Positions 34,515 through 43,307 of a stretch of DNA of 64,000 bases are shown here, piece after piece. The DNA is taken from positions 62,001 to 126,000 of IMG/VR virus record IMGVR_UViG_3300032753_001573; one strand, 5' to 3'. Within the stretch, counting starts at the first letter, position 1. Each line of letters starts with the position of its first letter. The notes beneath the pieces are model-generated. The model made no database searches. It was not told the DNA's origin and was given only the letters and a program-made list of their open reading frames with translations. A program made the translations under genes and the position numbers. This stretch comes from a virus.

Positions 34515-34543
34515 TTTACATTCTCATAAACCTGTGCTATAAA
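34515..34543 (+). promoter_or_regulatory. Sigma70 promoter overlapping a late box, before tmRNA
   Basis: TTTACA (34515-34520), 17-bp spacer, TATAAA (34538-34543). The -10 is part of a perfect late box TATAAATA (34538-34545), so the tmRNA could be transcribed both early and late. Confidence 0.75.
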
Positions 34544-34550
34544 TAAAATA

Positions 34551-34886
34551 GCTGTTGTTGATACCAACGGAGATAGCTGGATCGGAAGCGGGAGGCAGAG
34601 CCCGCCCACTCCACCAAAGATACATCGTGAGGGGCTAGTTATACGGCGCATTTGAACAAAGTATAACCCACTGTGTAATAGTGATCATAAAGACAGTGAG
34701 CGGTGTATCTTTGATGGGGTGGAAACAGGATCGACGGACGTTGAAAAGGTTGGAGTAGATAGCCGTGCGCAAGCGACGTACCGCAAGAAAACTATAAGTG
34801 TCAACGATAACGTGGCACCTTATGAGATGAGCCTCGCGGTTTGACCTCAATGGGTTTGGTTTAGCCTGGAAACAGAATTAAACCAA
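34551..34886 (+). ncRNA. ssrA: Circularly permuted (two-piece) tmRNA
   Basis: The acceptor piece comes first and ends with CCACTCC-ACCA at 34606-34616 after a GCGGG/CCCGC arm. An intervening sequence follows, flanked by AAGATACA and TGTATCTT. The coding piece begins GGGGTGGAAACAGGATCGACGG-like at 34716; GGGGTGG pairs with CCACTCC. The tag frame after ACTATAAGT reads VNDNVAPYEMSLAV and stops at TGA 34842-34844. Permuted tmRNA is typical of alphaproteobacteria. tmRNA rescues stalled ribosomes and tags products for ClpXP; here the resume codon is GTC instead of the usual GCA, and the tag ends LAV instead of LAA. Confidence 0.88.
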
Positions 34887-34912
34887 AGAGGGCGGGAAAC
34901 CGTCCTCTTTTT
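34887..34912 (+). terminator. tmRNA terminator
   Basis: AGAGGGCGG and CCGTCCTCT form a 9-bp stem (one G-T pair) around a GAAA tetraloop, followed by a T-run. Confidence 0.85.
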
Positions 34913-34969
34913 ATTGACAAATATATCAATGATATCATAAACTACTATTGTTACATAGAAATTGTAACA

Positions 34970-34977
34970 TATAAATA
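34970..34977 (+). promoter_or_regulatory. Consensus late promoter box of the new small RNA
   Basis: Perfect TATAAATA, directly preceded by an inverted repeat TGTTACA/TGTAACA (34949-34969). The expected start is about 34983. Confidence 0.6.
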
Positions 34978-34982
34978 TGTTG

Positions 34983-35187
34983 GTGGTAATAGCAGACTAT
35001 TGCCATCCAACGAGAAATGATAGATACTGACTAAGAACTAGAAATATTATATTTAATTATGTATGGTTAGCCACGCGATGAGCGTAGAATTAACCAGATC
35101 TAAATGATGATGTTATTTAAAGTTTTATGAAATAAGTATTTGAAGCTATAGAGGTAACAACACTAGGTGTTGTTACCTCTTATCTTT
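34983..35187 (+). ncRNA. Candidate late structured small RNA
   Basis: A stretch of about 200 nt with no plausible gene. It has a consensus late box upstream and a very strong terminator at the end (13-bp stem, 35151-35179, then TTATCTTT). Inside are two folded elements: a hairpin of about 14 bp at 34979-35011 (GTTGG-TGG-TAATAG paired with CTATTG-CCA-CCAAC, loop CAGA) and a two-part hairpin at 35064-35096 (TGGTTA/TAACCA outside ACGC/GCGT). It looks like an RNA gene placed between the tmRNA and the topoisomerase. I do not recognise a known RNA family. Confidence 0.5.
35151..35187 (+). terminator. Strong terminator of the candidate small RNA
   Basis: GAGGTAACAACAC and GTGTTGTTACCTC form a perfect 13-bp stem with a TAG loop, followed by TTATCTTT. 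Confidence 0.85.
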
Positions 35188-35196
35188 GGTAGCTCA

Positions 35197-35226
35197 TTGA
35201 CAAATAACTATAATACATGCTATCTT
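35197..35226 (+). promoter_or_regulatory. Sigma70-type promoter of the topoisomerase operon
   Basis: TTGACA (35197-35202), 18-bp spacer, TATCTT (35221-35226), about 55 nt upstream of the gp39-like gene. Confidence 0.5.
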
Positions 35227-35280
35227 ATTATGATCATGTAAATTCAGTATAAAATAAAATAAACAGAAAGAATTATATAG

Positions 35281-37164
35281 ATGGTAACTGTGAAGAATGA
35301 TGAAATTGTCAAGCTGAGCGATTATTCTCATGCACGTCTGCGTACAGAAATGTACTTGGGTAGCAGGAGCCCGCATACTCAAATTATAGTAAATTGGGAT
35401 GGTACCAAATTGGCTCCCGTAGAGATGACGTGGACACCTGCTGTATATTGTGCATTCCGCGAAATACTAGACAATGCTCTAGATGAAGTAATCGGACACG
35501 GATTTGGCAGCAAGATAGATGTCACATATGATCCCAAGACTACTGAATTTACTGTAGCAGATGACGGCAGAGGTATTCCTATTGATTGGGATGAAACTGA
35601 GAGGATGCACAAGGCAACAATTGCCCTAACACAAGCTCGAGCTGGCCGTAACTTTGGAAATCGTGAGGAAGTCAGAGGAACCAATGGTATCGGAGCGTCT
35701 GTGGTTGTCAATTGCAGTGAATACTTTGATATAATAGTACATAGAGACAATCAAAGATTTGCTCAAAGTTTCCACGAGGGCAACGAAATATTTGACCAGC
35801 TTGATATCAAAGAACCAAAGATCACTAAGAGCGGTGCCAAGACAGGCACCGAGATAAAATTCAAACTCAGCAAGACTGTGTTCAAGAAGATCAAACTACC
35901 TATTGATTTTGTTAGGGCACGTATATTTGAGATAGCTGCCAACCATCCCAAGATACGAATCACTTTCAACAGTGAGCGAGTAGTTGTTAAGCCAACTATT
36001 GAAAAGACTATGTTTGCTAGCAACGATGTAATCACCATCGAAGTCAATGACAAGAAATTCAAGAGCAATTATTATCTAGTACCCGGGTTCTCTGCCGACG
36101 GCGAATATCTACATACAACTGTTAATGACATTCCTGCATTCAACGGAGGTCAGCATATTGATACGTTCAAGCGACTGTTCTACGGTGGATTGCTCAAGGG
36201 TTTAGAGCGAGAAAGCAAGCGCCGCGGATTAACACCCAATAGGTCAGACATTTCAGATGGTTTGTTGATCTACAATGTAACATTCATGCATTCCCCAAAC
36301 TTTGATAGCCAGAGCAAAACAAGATTAATCAATGATGATGTTGATGGTTATATCAAAACGGTACTAGAGAACGAGGATACGTTCAAAAAGATCATCAAGA
36401 GCAACAAAGAATGGATTGATCAAATCTATGCCCGATGTGCTGCTAGAACTCAAAAGAAAGACACTGCCGACCTTGCCAAATTGGGTCGCAAGCTTATGCG
36501 TAACAAAGTTCCCAAACTATTGGATGCTAACGGCAAAGACAGGACCAAGTGCATATTGATCATCACCGAGGGAGATTCGGCCAAGGGCATGATATCGGCT
36601 GTTCGCGATCCAGAAGTACACGGCGCATTGCCGCTACGAGGTAAGATTCTAAATGTCAGAGGTGAAGCGCCCAAGGTGATCATCGAAAATCAAATCATTC
36701 AGGATCTCATGACCAGTATTGGGTGTGTGCTGGGACAACCGGCTGAACGCAAAGATTTGAGATATGGTCGTGTCTATCTAGCTGCTGACCAAGATCCAGA
36801 CGGGGCCAATATCACAGCACTATTGGTTAATTTCTTCTATTTGCATTGGCCAGAACTATTTGATCCCAATCAAGAACCATTCTTCTATGCGTTCCAAACT
36901 CCTTTTATTATTCAAGAGAAGGGCAAGACCAGACACTATTGGTATGCTCACAACTATCACGAGTACAATCCTGCAGATTGGAAGAATTGTCCAAAGCCAA
37001 CTAGAGCCAAAGGTCTAGGTAGTTTAGAGGAAGCTGATTGGATACACAGTCTTGCTAATCCGCAGCTTATTGCGCTAGTAGATGACGGCAATCTTGGCGA
37101 AGTTTTGGATCTCATATTCAACCATGAGAAAGCTGATGCTCGCAAGGATTGGATATCTCTCTAA
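35281..37164 (+). CDS. 39: DNA topoisomerase II large subunit (T4 gp39/gp60-like)
   Basis: A 627-aa GyrB/ParE-type subunit. The GHKL ATPase has REILDNALDE near residue 62 (Mg-binding Asn), DDGRGIP near 98 and GTNGIGAS near 137. The TOPRIM domain has ITEGDSAKG near 430 and DQDPDGANI near 503. In T4 this region is split into gp39 and gp60; here it is one gene. The enzyme relaxes or decatenates phage DNA and supports fork initiation. The partner subunit gene is at 37551. Confidence 0.93.
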   Translation: MVTVKNDEIVKLSDYSHARLRTEMYLGSRSPHTQIIVNWDGTKLAPVEMTWTPAVYCAFREILDNALDEVIGHGFGSKIDVTYDPKTTEFTVADDGRGIPIDWDETERMHKATIALTQARAGRNFGNREEVRGTNGIGASVVVNCSEYFDIIVHRDNQRFAQSFHEGNEIFDQLDIKEPKITKSGAKTGTEIKFKLSKTVFKKIKLPIDFVRARIFEIAANHPKIRITFNSERVVVKPTIEKTMFASNDVITIEVNDKKFKSNYYLVPGFSADGEYLHTTVNDIPAFNGGQHIDTFKRLFYGGLLKGLERESKRRGLTPNRSDISDGLLIYNVTFMHSPNFDSQSKTRLINDDVDGYIKTVLENEDTFKKIIKSNKEWIDQIYARCAARTQKKDTADLAKLGRKLMRNKVPKLLDANGKDRTKCILIITEGDSAKGMISAVRDPEVHGALPLRGKILNVRGEAPKVIIENQIIQDLMTSIGCVLGQPAERKDLRYGRVYLAADQDPDGANITALLVNFFYLHWPELFDPNQEPFFYAFQTPFIIQEKGKTRHYWYAHNYHEYNPADWKNCPKPTRAKGLGSLEEADWIHSLANPQLIALVDDGNLGEVLDLIFNHEKADARKDWISL

Positions 37165-37174
37165 GGCAATTGAC

Positions 37175-37510
37175 ATGAATCACAAAGACCTACGTGCTGC
37201 AGTAACTAACAAATTTAATATCAAGCATCCTCCTGGATATTCTATCATTTATAGCGAATTATCTATTACATATATGGATATGTTAACAATTGTAGGTTTA
37301 GATATTAATGATCCGTTTAGAGAAGATATTCTAGCACTTAGAAGTTGGGCCAATGAGCACGGTGTTCTTGAAGATTTAAATGACAGACTATATACATGGG
37401 CATTATATGATGCGCCTAGTGATGCAATAAGAATTAGATTATTCTTAGATATACCGGATACAGAAACGCGAACAATCTTCGCACTATGTCATCCACACAT
37501 AAAATGCTAA
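37175..37510 (+). CDS. Hypothetical protein between topoisomerase genes
   Basis: A 111-aa protein from ATG 37175 (MNHKDLRAAV). The frame is open upstream, but a longer form would overlap the topoisomerase gene. It has a helical C-terminal part (LDIPDTETRTIFALCHPHIKC). Codon use is more A+T-rich than in the flanking topoisomerase genes, so it may be a later insertion between them. Function unknown. Confidence 0.6.
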   Translation: MNHKDLRAAVTNKFNIKHPPGYSIIYSELSITYMDMLTIVGLDINDPFREDILALRSWANEHGVLEDLNDRLYTWALYDAPSDAIRIRLFLDIPDTETRTIFALCHPHIKC

Positions 37511-37550
37511 ATGCAAATACTGTAAGTTGCAAACCAAGGGAATTAAAAAG

Positions 37551-38948
37551 ATGGCACGGGAAGAATTGCAAGAAAAACAAGTAGAAGTCCTCACAGCATA
37601 TGGGAATACAACTGACTATATAAAGAATACAAGTAGGGATTATTCTATATATGTATGTCAGAGCCGAGGTATTCCAAGCATCTGCGACGGTCTCAAGGAT
37701 GCACAAAGAAAAGCCTTGTTTATCATCAAACCTCTAACTGATAAGATTAAAACTATATCATTAGCAGGTTCTATGATATCCTCAAATATCTATCTACACG
37801 GAGACGCCAGTGCAGCAGAAACTTTAAGTTTGATGGCTGCTCTCTATTGTAATAATGTGCCATTCTTGCATGGTATAGGCGCGTTTGGCACCAAAGTTGG
37901 TCCAACTGACTGGGGTGCTCCTCGTTATACATATCTCAAGAAATATGCTATGACTGATTCTTTGATTTATCCAGATTATGACATCATACCTCTCAAAGAG
38001 AATTACGATGGTTCTGTCATGGAGCCTAAAAACTTCTTGCCTCTGATTCCTCTTGTACTACTCAATGGTATTAGTGGTATTGCAGTGGGATGGAGTACAG
38101 AAATATTACCTCATGCTCTAGATGATTTAATAAATGCAACTTTAGCAGCTATCGACGATGCACCGATACCAAAGTTGATACCCAAGTATGATTATCTTGA
38201 TTGTAATGTGCGTAACATAGCAGGTAATAGCTGGGAATTTACCGGCAAGGTACGTTTTGATGGCAACACTATCTGGGTAGAAGAACTACCTCCCGATCTT
38301 AGCTTGGAGAAATTTAAAGCTCGTTTGAATCAAATGGAAGACGAGGAACGCATCAATACCTACATTGATCGCAGTACCAAAGACATTAAAATTGAAGTAC
38401 GCTTCAAACGTGGTACTATAGCTGATTGGACAGAAGACAACGCTATAGATTTCTTCAAGCTGCGTAGCAAGGCAACCGAACGCATAGTTGTACTCGATTG
38501 GGCTGGCGATAGCATTAAACAATATGAGACTGCAGAACAATTGGTTAAGGAATTCGTCGAATGGCGGTTGGGATTCTACAAAGTACGTTACCAGCGTATG
38601 GTTGATGAGGTTACGGCTGATCTCTGCTATAATCTAGCGTTGAAAGCGTGTTTTGATGGAAACTTGCCAGCATTTTTACCAACTGCTGCAAACAAGAAAG
38701 CAATTGTAGAACAGATCAAGATACTAACTGATGGTATTCCAATTGGAGACGATCAACACAGCCAAATAGCAGCATTGCCCAGCTATAGATGGGCCAAAGA
38801 CAGTTATCAGGACATCTTGGATAATATTGATAAGCTTAGTAAAACTTTGGCAGATTACCAATCAATATTGGCTAGCCCAAAGAAACAGCGCGAAATCTAC
38901 AAGAAGGAAGTACAGGCTCTCAAGAAGTTACCAAAGATTGATAGGTGA
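37551..38948 (+). CDS. 52: DNA topoisomerase II medium subunit (T4 gp52-like)
   Basis: A 465-aa GyrA/ParC-type DNA cleavage subunit starting MAREELQEK (ATG 37551 after AAGGG). It has RGIPSICDGLKDAQRKAL near residue 42 (DNA gate), and the catalytic Tyr in APRYTYLKKYA near residue 126. GISGIAVGWSTEILPH near 174 matches the conserved GIAVG block. It forms the topoisomerase with the gp39-like subunit encoded upstream. The short C-terminus lacks the GyrA pinwheel, as in T4. Confidence 0.93.
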   Translation: MAREELQEKQVEVLTAYGNTTDYIKNTSRDYSIYVCQSRGIPSICDGLKDAQRKALFIIKPLTDKIKTISLAGSMISSNIYLHGDASAAETLSLMAALYCNNVPFLHGIGAFGTKVGPTDWGAPRYTYLKKYAMTDSLIYPDYDIIPLKENYDGSVMEPKNFLPLIPLVLLNGISGIAVGWSTEILPHALDDLINATLAAIDDAPIPKLIPKYDYLDCNVRNIAGNSWEFTGKVRFDGNTIWVEELPPDLSLEKFKARLNQMEDEERINTYIDRSTKDIKIEVRFKRGTIADWTEDNAIDFFKLRSKATERIVVLDWAGDSIKQYETAEQLVKEFVEWRLGFYKVRYQRMVDEVTADLCYNLALKACFDGNLPAFLPTAANKKAIVEQIKILTDGIPIGDDQHSQIAALPSYRWAKDSYQDILDNIDKLSKTLADYQSILASPKKQREIYKKEVQALKKLPKIDR

Positions 38949-38955
38949 TTGTTGG

Positions 38956-38984
38956 TTGACAATATATCACTTACAATGTAATTT
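38956..38984 (+). promoter_or_regulatory. Sigma70-type promoter of tilS
   Basis: TTGACA (38956-38961), 17-bp spacer, TAATTT (38979-38984). The -35 is perfect and the -10 weak. Confidence 0.45.
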
Positions 38985-39011
38985 CATTCTGAATTAACCA
39001 GAGAGGATAAC

Positions 39012-39947
39012 GTGAAAACTCCAACTTTAGGAGAATTGTTGGCTAATAGTCAACGTGTGCTAATCGGCGTTAGTGGTGGTGCAGACTCTATGGCATTGCT
39101 ACATATGATTCACCAAGAACGCGACAATTTAGCTAAAGATTTCAAAGTTCTGCATGTAGATCATCAGATTAATCCTAATAGTGCTGCATGGGCCAAGCTT
39201 GTGGAAGATTATTGCGCTAGCATTGACATGCCCTGCGAAGTGGTCACAGTTGACGTGTCGATGTGGGGAAATAATTTAGAGCAAGCTGCTCGAAAAAGCC
39301 GTTATGATGCATTTTCAAAACAAGATTGCGATACCATTGTGCTAGCTCACCACGCTGACGATCAGGTAGAAACATTCTTTCTCAAGTTGTTCAGGGGTAG
39401 CGGTCCCAAAGGGTTGAGGTGCATGAGCCCAAATTCCCCCTGTTGGTTTGACGAGAGCAAACGAGTCGTGCGACCATTGCTAGACATGTCTAAATCGCAA
39501 CTTGTTGAATATGTTCATGACAATAATATCCCTTATGTTACAGATCCCAGCAATGTTGATATCAGCTATGATCGCAATTGGATTCGACAGTGTCTAGTAC
39601 CAACCATTCAAGAGCGCAATGAAATTGCAGACATCAACATCCGCAAAGCTGCTGCTATTCAAGAAGAAGCTTATGGGTTGATGACTGATCTAGCTCGTAT
39701 TGATCTTGATAATGTAAAGATGTCAAATGGTGATTTAGATTGGAAGAAGCTGCGTTTGCTGAGCGTGCCACGAGTTAAAAATTTAGTGATGTTTGTTTGT
39801 GCAGAAAACAACATTATTGATGTCAGTATTCACCATGTTGAAGCCTTTGCTAGAGGTCTCATCAATGCAGACTACGACAGCAAGAATGAGCTAAGGCTAA
39901 GAGACTTTCACATGTATAAGCGCGGTCGCCGCGTTATCATTGACTGA
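39012..39947 (+). CDS. tilS: tRNA(Ile)-lysidine synthase-like PP-loop ATPase
   Basis: A 311-aa protein with the PP-loop SGGADSMALL near residue 19, HVDHQINPNS near 50, and LAHHADDQVETFFLKLFRGSG near 115, all diagnostic of TilS. TilS changes C34 of the CAU anticodon of a minor tRNA(Ile) to lysidine so that it reads AUA. GTG start after GAGAGG. A phage copy would help an A+T-rich phage that uses AUA codons. The host enzyme or phage tRNAs elsewhere are the possible substrates. Confidence 0.88.
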   Translation: MKTPTLGELLANSQRVLIGVSGGADSMALLHMIHQERDNLAKDFKVLHVDHQINPNSAAWAKLVEDYCASIDMPCEVVTVDVSMWGNNLEQAARKSRYDAFSKQDCDTIVLAHHADDQVETFFLKLFRGSGPKGLRCMSPNSPCWFDESKRVVRPLLDMSKSQLVEYVHDNNIPYVTDPSNVDISYDRNWIRQCLVPTIQERNEIADINIRKAAAIQEEAYGLMTDLARIDLDNVKMSNGDLDWKKLRLLSVPRVKNLVMFVCAENNIIDVSIHHVEAFARGLINADYDSKNELRLRDFHMYKRGRRVIID

Positions 39948-40035
39948 TTTCAACTATATATAGTATAATTATATTTGTGCATCGAGACAAGCCATGAGTG
40001 CTATACTCGAATGTGCTACCAAACAGGAGAGAACC

Positions 40036-40680
40036 ATGACTAAAAAACATGCTATCGCGTGTGTAATAGCGCTTTTGGCGTCTGCATCAACTATGCAAAT
40101 AAACACTGCATCGGCTATTGAGAATAATTCTATTGATATACATCATAAACATACCCGTCATATGAAAAATGAAGCTAATGAATCTGTAACAACAAATAAC
40201 ATTGGTCATAATAAACATGCAGTAGACAATACATTAAATTCTAACCAATTGTCAAACACAAATGATAATGTGCTGAATGTAGCAAGTAACTATATTGGTT
40301 TGAAATCCAGCACCAATCGATTTGAGCTTATGGATTTATTTAGGGGTGAGTTTTTACGTAATATAGATCCAACTCGTATACCATGGTGTGCAGCATTTGT
40401 TAATGCTATTTTGAAAAAGTCTGGTACCGATAGCACGCATAGCCTTGATGCAAACAGTTTTATGACATGGGGACATACCACCAACTCTCCTAAAACAGGC
40501 GATATAGTTCTTCTGAGGTTTGGTCGCCACACAGGTATTGATCACGTTGGTTTCTATCTTGATACTGTGGTTGTAGATGGAGAACATTATATCAGAGTTG
40601 TAGGCGGTAATCAGAGTCACCAAGTGCAGGTGTCTTATTTCAGGCCTACACAAGTAGTGTCATATAGAACTGCTAGTTAA
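40036..40680 (+). CDS. Secreted CHAP/TIGR02594-type endolysin
   Basis: A 214-aa protein from ATG 40036 (after AGGAGAG; an in-frame ATG at 39994 is less likely). It has a signal peptide (MTKKHAIACVIALLASAS...SA), a His/Asn-rich linker, and a C-terminal domain with PWCAAFVNAILKKSG (catalytic Cys), a GDIVLLRFG block and DHVGFYL (catalytic His). Export by the host Sec system would make it a holin-independent lysin. It shares its catalytic domain type with the gene at 31896. Confidence 0.78.
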   Translation: MTKKHAIACVIALLASASTMQINTASAIENNSIDIHHKHTRHMKNEANESVTTNNIGHNKHAVDNTLNSNQLSNTNDNVLNVASNYIGLKSSTNRFELMDLFRGEFLRNIDPTRIPWCAAFVNAILKKSGTDSTHSLDANSFMTWGHTTNSPKTGDIVLLRFGRHTGIDHVGFYLDTVVVDGEHYIRVVGGNQSHQVQVSYFRPTQVVSYRTAS

Positions 40681-40741
40681 TTAGGTACCTCGGTTAAATT
40701 TAACAACCATACTCTTAGCTACCCAACCAACAAAATTTAAT

Positions 40742-41992
40742 TTATTGTCTATACATATCATATAAACAATTATTGCATATCAGTGCATTTTGATTGTTCA
40801 TTAGGTTGGAGAGATTATGAAGGCAAGTTTCTCTAGATTCATCTATAAATCTAGAGAACTTATCGCTGGGCCAACTGGCTATATCTGATATCAAATCTAT
40901 GATCTTTTGCATTCTAATGTTACCATCCACAATATCGTCATAACTTTCATCTATCCAGTTGCCAAACGTCTTGTATCCTAGATTTCTAAGTTCTGCTAGA
41001 GATCCTGTAGAATTTAACATGATGAATGGTTGGCAATATCTAATAGGATGGAAGGTCTTCTCACTGAAGAATATCGAATCTTCATAAAACATAGTTTCAG
41101 TAACAATGCTCATACCGGTACGAGAATAATAATAACCAACATTGTTGTTTTCATGGTAATTGGCTAAGTTTGGTGTCCAGTTGTCTGTATCTACAATCAT
41201 TGGTAGTTTTGGATACAGTTTTTCTAATGATTCTATTGTGATTTTATAGTCGGGTGTGACTGAGGGTAATGCTATTCTAGCATAGTCTAATATATCAATG
41301 TCAAATGAATATTTGCTGAAGCTGATAACAAAATAATCTAACAGGTTTGCTTCGTATAATTTAGATAGTAGTAATAACCTGTGTGGTCTATGTATCCTAT
41401 TGAACGAAAGGAATCTTTTTATTAAAGGCAGCTTGATGTCAGACCGGTGTCCTTCTTTTGCCAAGTTTCGTGCTATTCTTTCAAAAGTTAAATTTACCAA
41501 AGGTCTAATATTGTAACCTTTATTGGCAAAATGGTCATTTGCATTAATTGACCCTGTAATAAACAATACTCTATCTAACGGTATATTTCTTTTGAGCATG
41601 AATGATTCTGCTGCATGTACCCGTGCATCATCATACCAACACTCTGATGCAAGATTAATAGCTATGAACCCTAATTTTTTGTGCAAACCGTCTATCAATA
41701 ATGGATTAGACAAAAACTTATCTAACATTGGACTATCTTCTGCGAAGATGTCTCTGTCATAATACCATTGCAATACATATATCCATTTGTCGTTCTGAGA
41801 TAGGTCTTGTACATTTTTATATTCAAATCTTGGATCGTGATCGAAGATGTCGTTTAACGTATCATCTTGGAAAAACCAATCTTTGTCCAAATCAATTGCC
41901 CATGGTCCTATTAAATTGTCGCCTATCCAGTTCCATTGAGGTTTACCTTCTTTGGATTCGTGGAACAATATATAAACTTTGTGATCGGACAT
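40742..41992 (-). CDS. Putative glycosyltransferase (GT-B-like)
   Basis: A 416-aa protein. The C-terminal half has IVTETMFYEDSIFFSEKTF then HPIRYCQPFIMLNSTGSL, the layout of donor-binding regions in phage glycosyltransferases of the fucosyltransferase/exostosin-like kind (Ser-Glu-Lys pattern). It has no D-x-D GT-A motif. A reverse-strand late box (41999-42006) lies 6 nt before the ATG, so the late mRNA would be nearly leaderless. Virion or surface glycan modification is plausible. Confidence 0.6.
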   Translation of the reverse strand: MSDHKVYILFHESKEGKPQWNWIGDNLIGPWAIDLDKDWFFQDDTLNDIFDHDPRFEYKNVQDLSQNDKWIYVLQWYYDRDIFAEDSPMLDKFLSNPLLIDGLHKKLGFIAINLASECWYDDARVHAAESFMLKRNIPLDRVLFITGSINANDHFANKGYNIRPLVNLTFERIARNLAKEGHRSDIKLPLIKRFLSFNRIHRPHRLLLLSKLYEANLLDYFVISFSKYSFDIDILDYARIALPSVTPDYKITIESLEKLYPKLPMIVDTDNWTPNLANYHENNNVGYYYSRTGMSIVTETMFYEDSIFFSEKTFHPIRYCQPFIMLNSTGSLAELRNLGYKTFGNWIDESYDDIVDGNIRMQKIIDLISDIASWPSDKFSRFIDESRETCLHNLSNLMNNQNALICNNCLYDMYRQ

Positions 41993-41998
41993 TTGTGA

Positions 41999-42006
41999 TA
42001 TTTACC
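41999..42006 (-). promoter_or_regulatory. Late promoter box adjacent to the start codon
   Basis: GGTAAATA on the reverse strand with six bases to the ATG at 41992. No Shine-Dalgarno sequence fits between. Confidence 0.55.
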
Positions 42007-42086
42007 AACTGTATATCACAAGAAAAATGTGCGTTTGACAGATCGCAGCACACGACGTATCATTATAACAGTGACGAGGTATCAAC

Positions 42087-42569
42087 ATGAATCTAAAAAT
42101 ATTTGGATTATCCAACAAAGTAAATCACAAGATGATACGTTGTGCATCCCATTATTATATTGATAAACTAATGACAGATCATTCTGATGTTAAAGTGAAT
42201 TTAAGGTTTATGAATGGACTTATTGATAAAATGAGTACCAAAGCACAAACCAAACAGAATCTGCATTCTTTTACTATCAACATTGACTGTGACATGGGCG
42301 TCAATCAAACTCTTAGATCTATTGCGCATGAAATGGTACATGTCAAACAATTTGCACAGAAGCAGTTGATATATCATGCTGATGACAATTTGGTATATTG
42401 GAGAGGTGACATTGTGTCGTGGAACCAGCAAGATTTAGAGGTCTATTATAATAGTCCATGGGAAGTTGAAGCAAACGGCAGAGAGATTGGACTATATGAG
42501 ATGTTCAAAATACACTGGAGAAAAATCAAACGCAAAGAACGTTTGAAAATTTCCAAAGCTAGCTGTTGA
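42087..42569 (+). CDS. HExxH zinc metallopeptidase-like protein
   Basis: A 160-aa protein with SIAHEMVHVKQF (H-E-x-x-H) near residue 82 and SPWEVEANGREIG about 50 residues later, which supplies a Glu in the SprT/neutral-protease manner. The basic C-terminus (KIHWRKIKRKERLK) may bind nucleic acid or a partner. It is a distant cousin of the zincin at 20794. Confidence 0.7.
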   Translation: MNLKIFGLSNKVNHKMIRCASHYYIDKLMTDHSDVKVNLRFMNGLIDKMSTKAQTKQNLHSFTINIDCDMGVNQTLRSIAHEMVHVKQFAQKQLIYHADDNLVYWRGDIVSWNQQDLEVYYNSPWEVEANGREIGLYEMFKIHWRKIKRKERLKISKASC

Positions 42570-42593
42570 CAAATACAAAATCAATGCTATATT
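42566..42593 (+). promoter_or_regulatory. Sigma70 promoter
   Basis: TTGACA (42566-42571), 16-bp spacer, TATATT (42588-42593). It drives the 42623 gene. Confidence 0.75.
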
Positions 42594-42622
42594 AAATGTC
42601 ACGCAGCAATAGGGAGTTTATC

Positions 42623-43039
42623 ATGGGTTTGGATATGTATCTTGAAGGTCGCAAATATCTAACTTCAGACTGGGACGATCCTCAACAGGATGTTACCGAA
42701 GATGGATTTAGACTCAAAGAGAAGACCCTAGAACTTGGCTATTGGAGGAAGCATCCAAATTTACATGGATATATTGTGAATAATTTTGCTGATGGTGCAT
42801 ATAACTGTCAGCCAATTGTTCTAAATGAGCCAGATATCAAAGATATCATTCACGCTATCAAGTACGATAGTTTGCCGCACACTACTGGCTTTTTCTTTGG
42901 TACTAGTACTGCACTTGACAGTCCTTCATACGAAGAAGAAAAACAAGAAGATATTGAGATTTTTAACAAAGCTTTGAAATGGCTAGAAGTTGATGAACCC
43001 AAGACACATAAGAGTGTAATTTATCAAGCAAGTTGGTAA
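42623..43039 (+). CDS. MGLDMYL-type phage hypothetical protein
   Basis: A 138-aa acidic protein starting MGLDMYLEGRKYL after AGGGAG (an upstream in-frame ATG at 42596 lies at the likely transcript start). It belongs to a widespread family of phage and bacterial small proteins recognisable by the MGLDMYL start and the ELGYWRKHPNLHGYI block. The biochemical role is unknown. Confidence 0.72.
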   Translation: MGLDMYLEGRKYLTSDWDDPQQDVTEDGFRLKEKTLELGYWRKHPNLHGYIVNNFADGAYNCQPIVLNEPDIKDIIHAIKYDSLPHTTGFFFGTSTALDSPSYEEEKQEDIEIFNKALKWLEVDEPKTHKSVIYQASW

Positions 43040-43046
43040 CAGGATA

Positions 43047-43205
43047 ATGTATACAGTATCAACTATATTGAAAACTATAGGAAGCGTTGTGCGCAATGTG
43101 TTCCTATATGGATTGTTTTGCGGGTTGATATTTCTAGTAGTTACGCATTATGCTAGAGAAGTATCTGTAATGTTGTTTATGCTGATGGCATTGTCTGTAC
43201 TGTGA
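43047..43205 (+). CDS. Small membrane protein
   Basis: A 52-aa protein (ATG 43047, TGA 43203-43205) seven bases after the preceding gene. It has two hydrophobic segments (FLYGLFCGLIFLVV and VMLFMLMALSVL). AGGA precedes the start. A membrane or takeover function is possible. It is followed by a strong terminator. Confidence 0.58.
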   Translation: MYTVSTILKTIGSVVRNVFLYGLFCGLIFLVVTHYAREVSVMLFMLMALSVL

Positions 43206-43229
43206 TCTTACATTTGATTAATGTACATT

Positions 43230-43266
43230 AATCTCGCGTATGTTATAAAAATACGCGAGATTTTGT
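43230..43266 (+). terminator. Rho-independent terminator
   Basis: AATCTCGCGTAT and ATACGCGAGATT form a perfect 12-bp stem with a 9-nt loop, followed by TTGTT and then a long T-run. Confidence 0.88.
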
Positions 43267-43279
43267 TAAATTTTTTTGG

Positions 43280-43307
43280 TTGACATATCTTCTGCAGATG
43301 CTAATAT
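43280..43307 (+). promoter_or_regulatory. Sigma70 promoter
   Basis: TTGACA (43280-43285), 16-bp spacer, TAATAT (43302-43307), 30 nt before the ATG at 43338. Confidence 0.78.
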
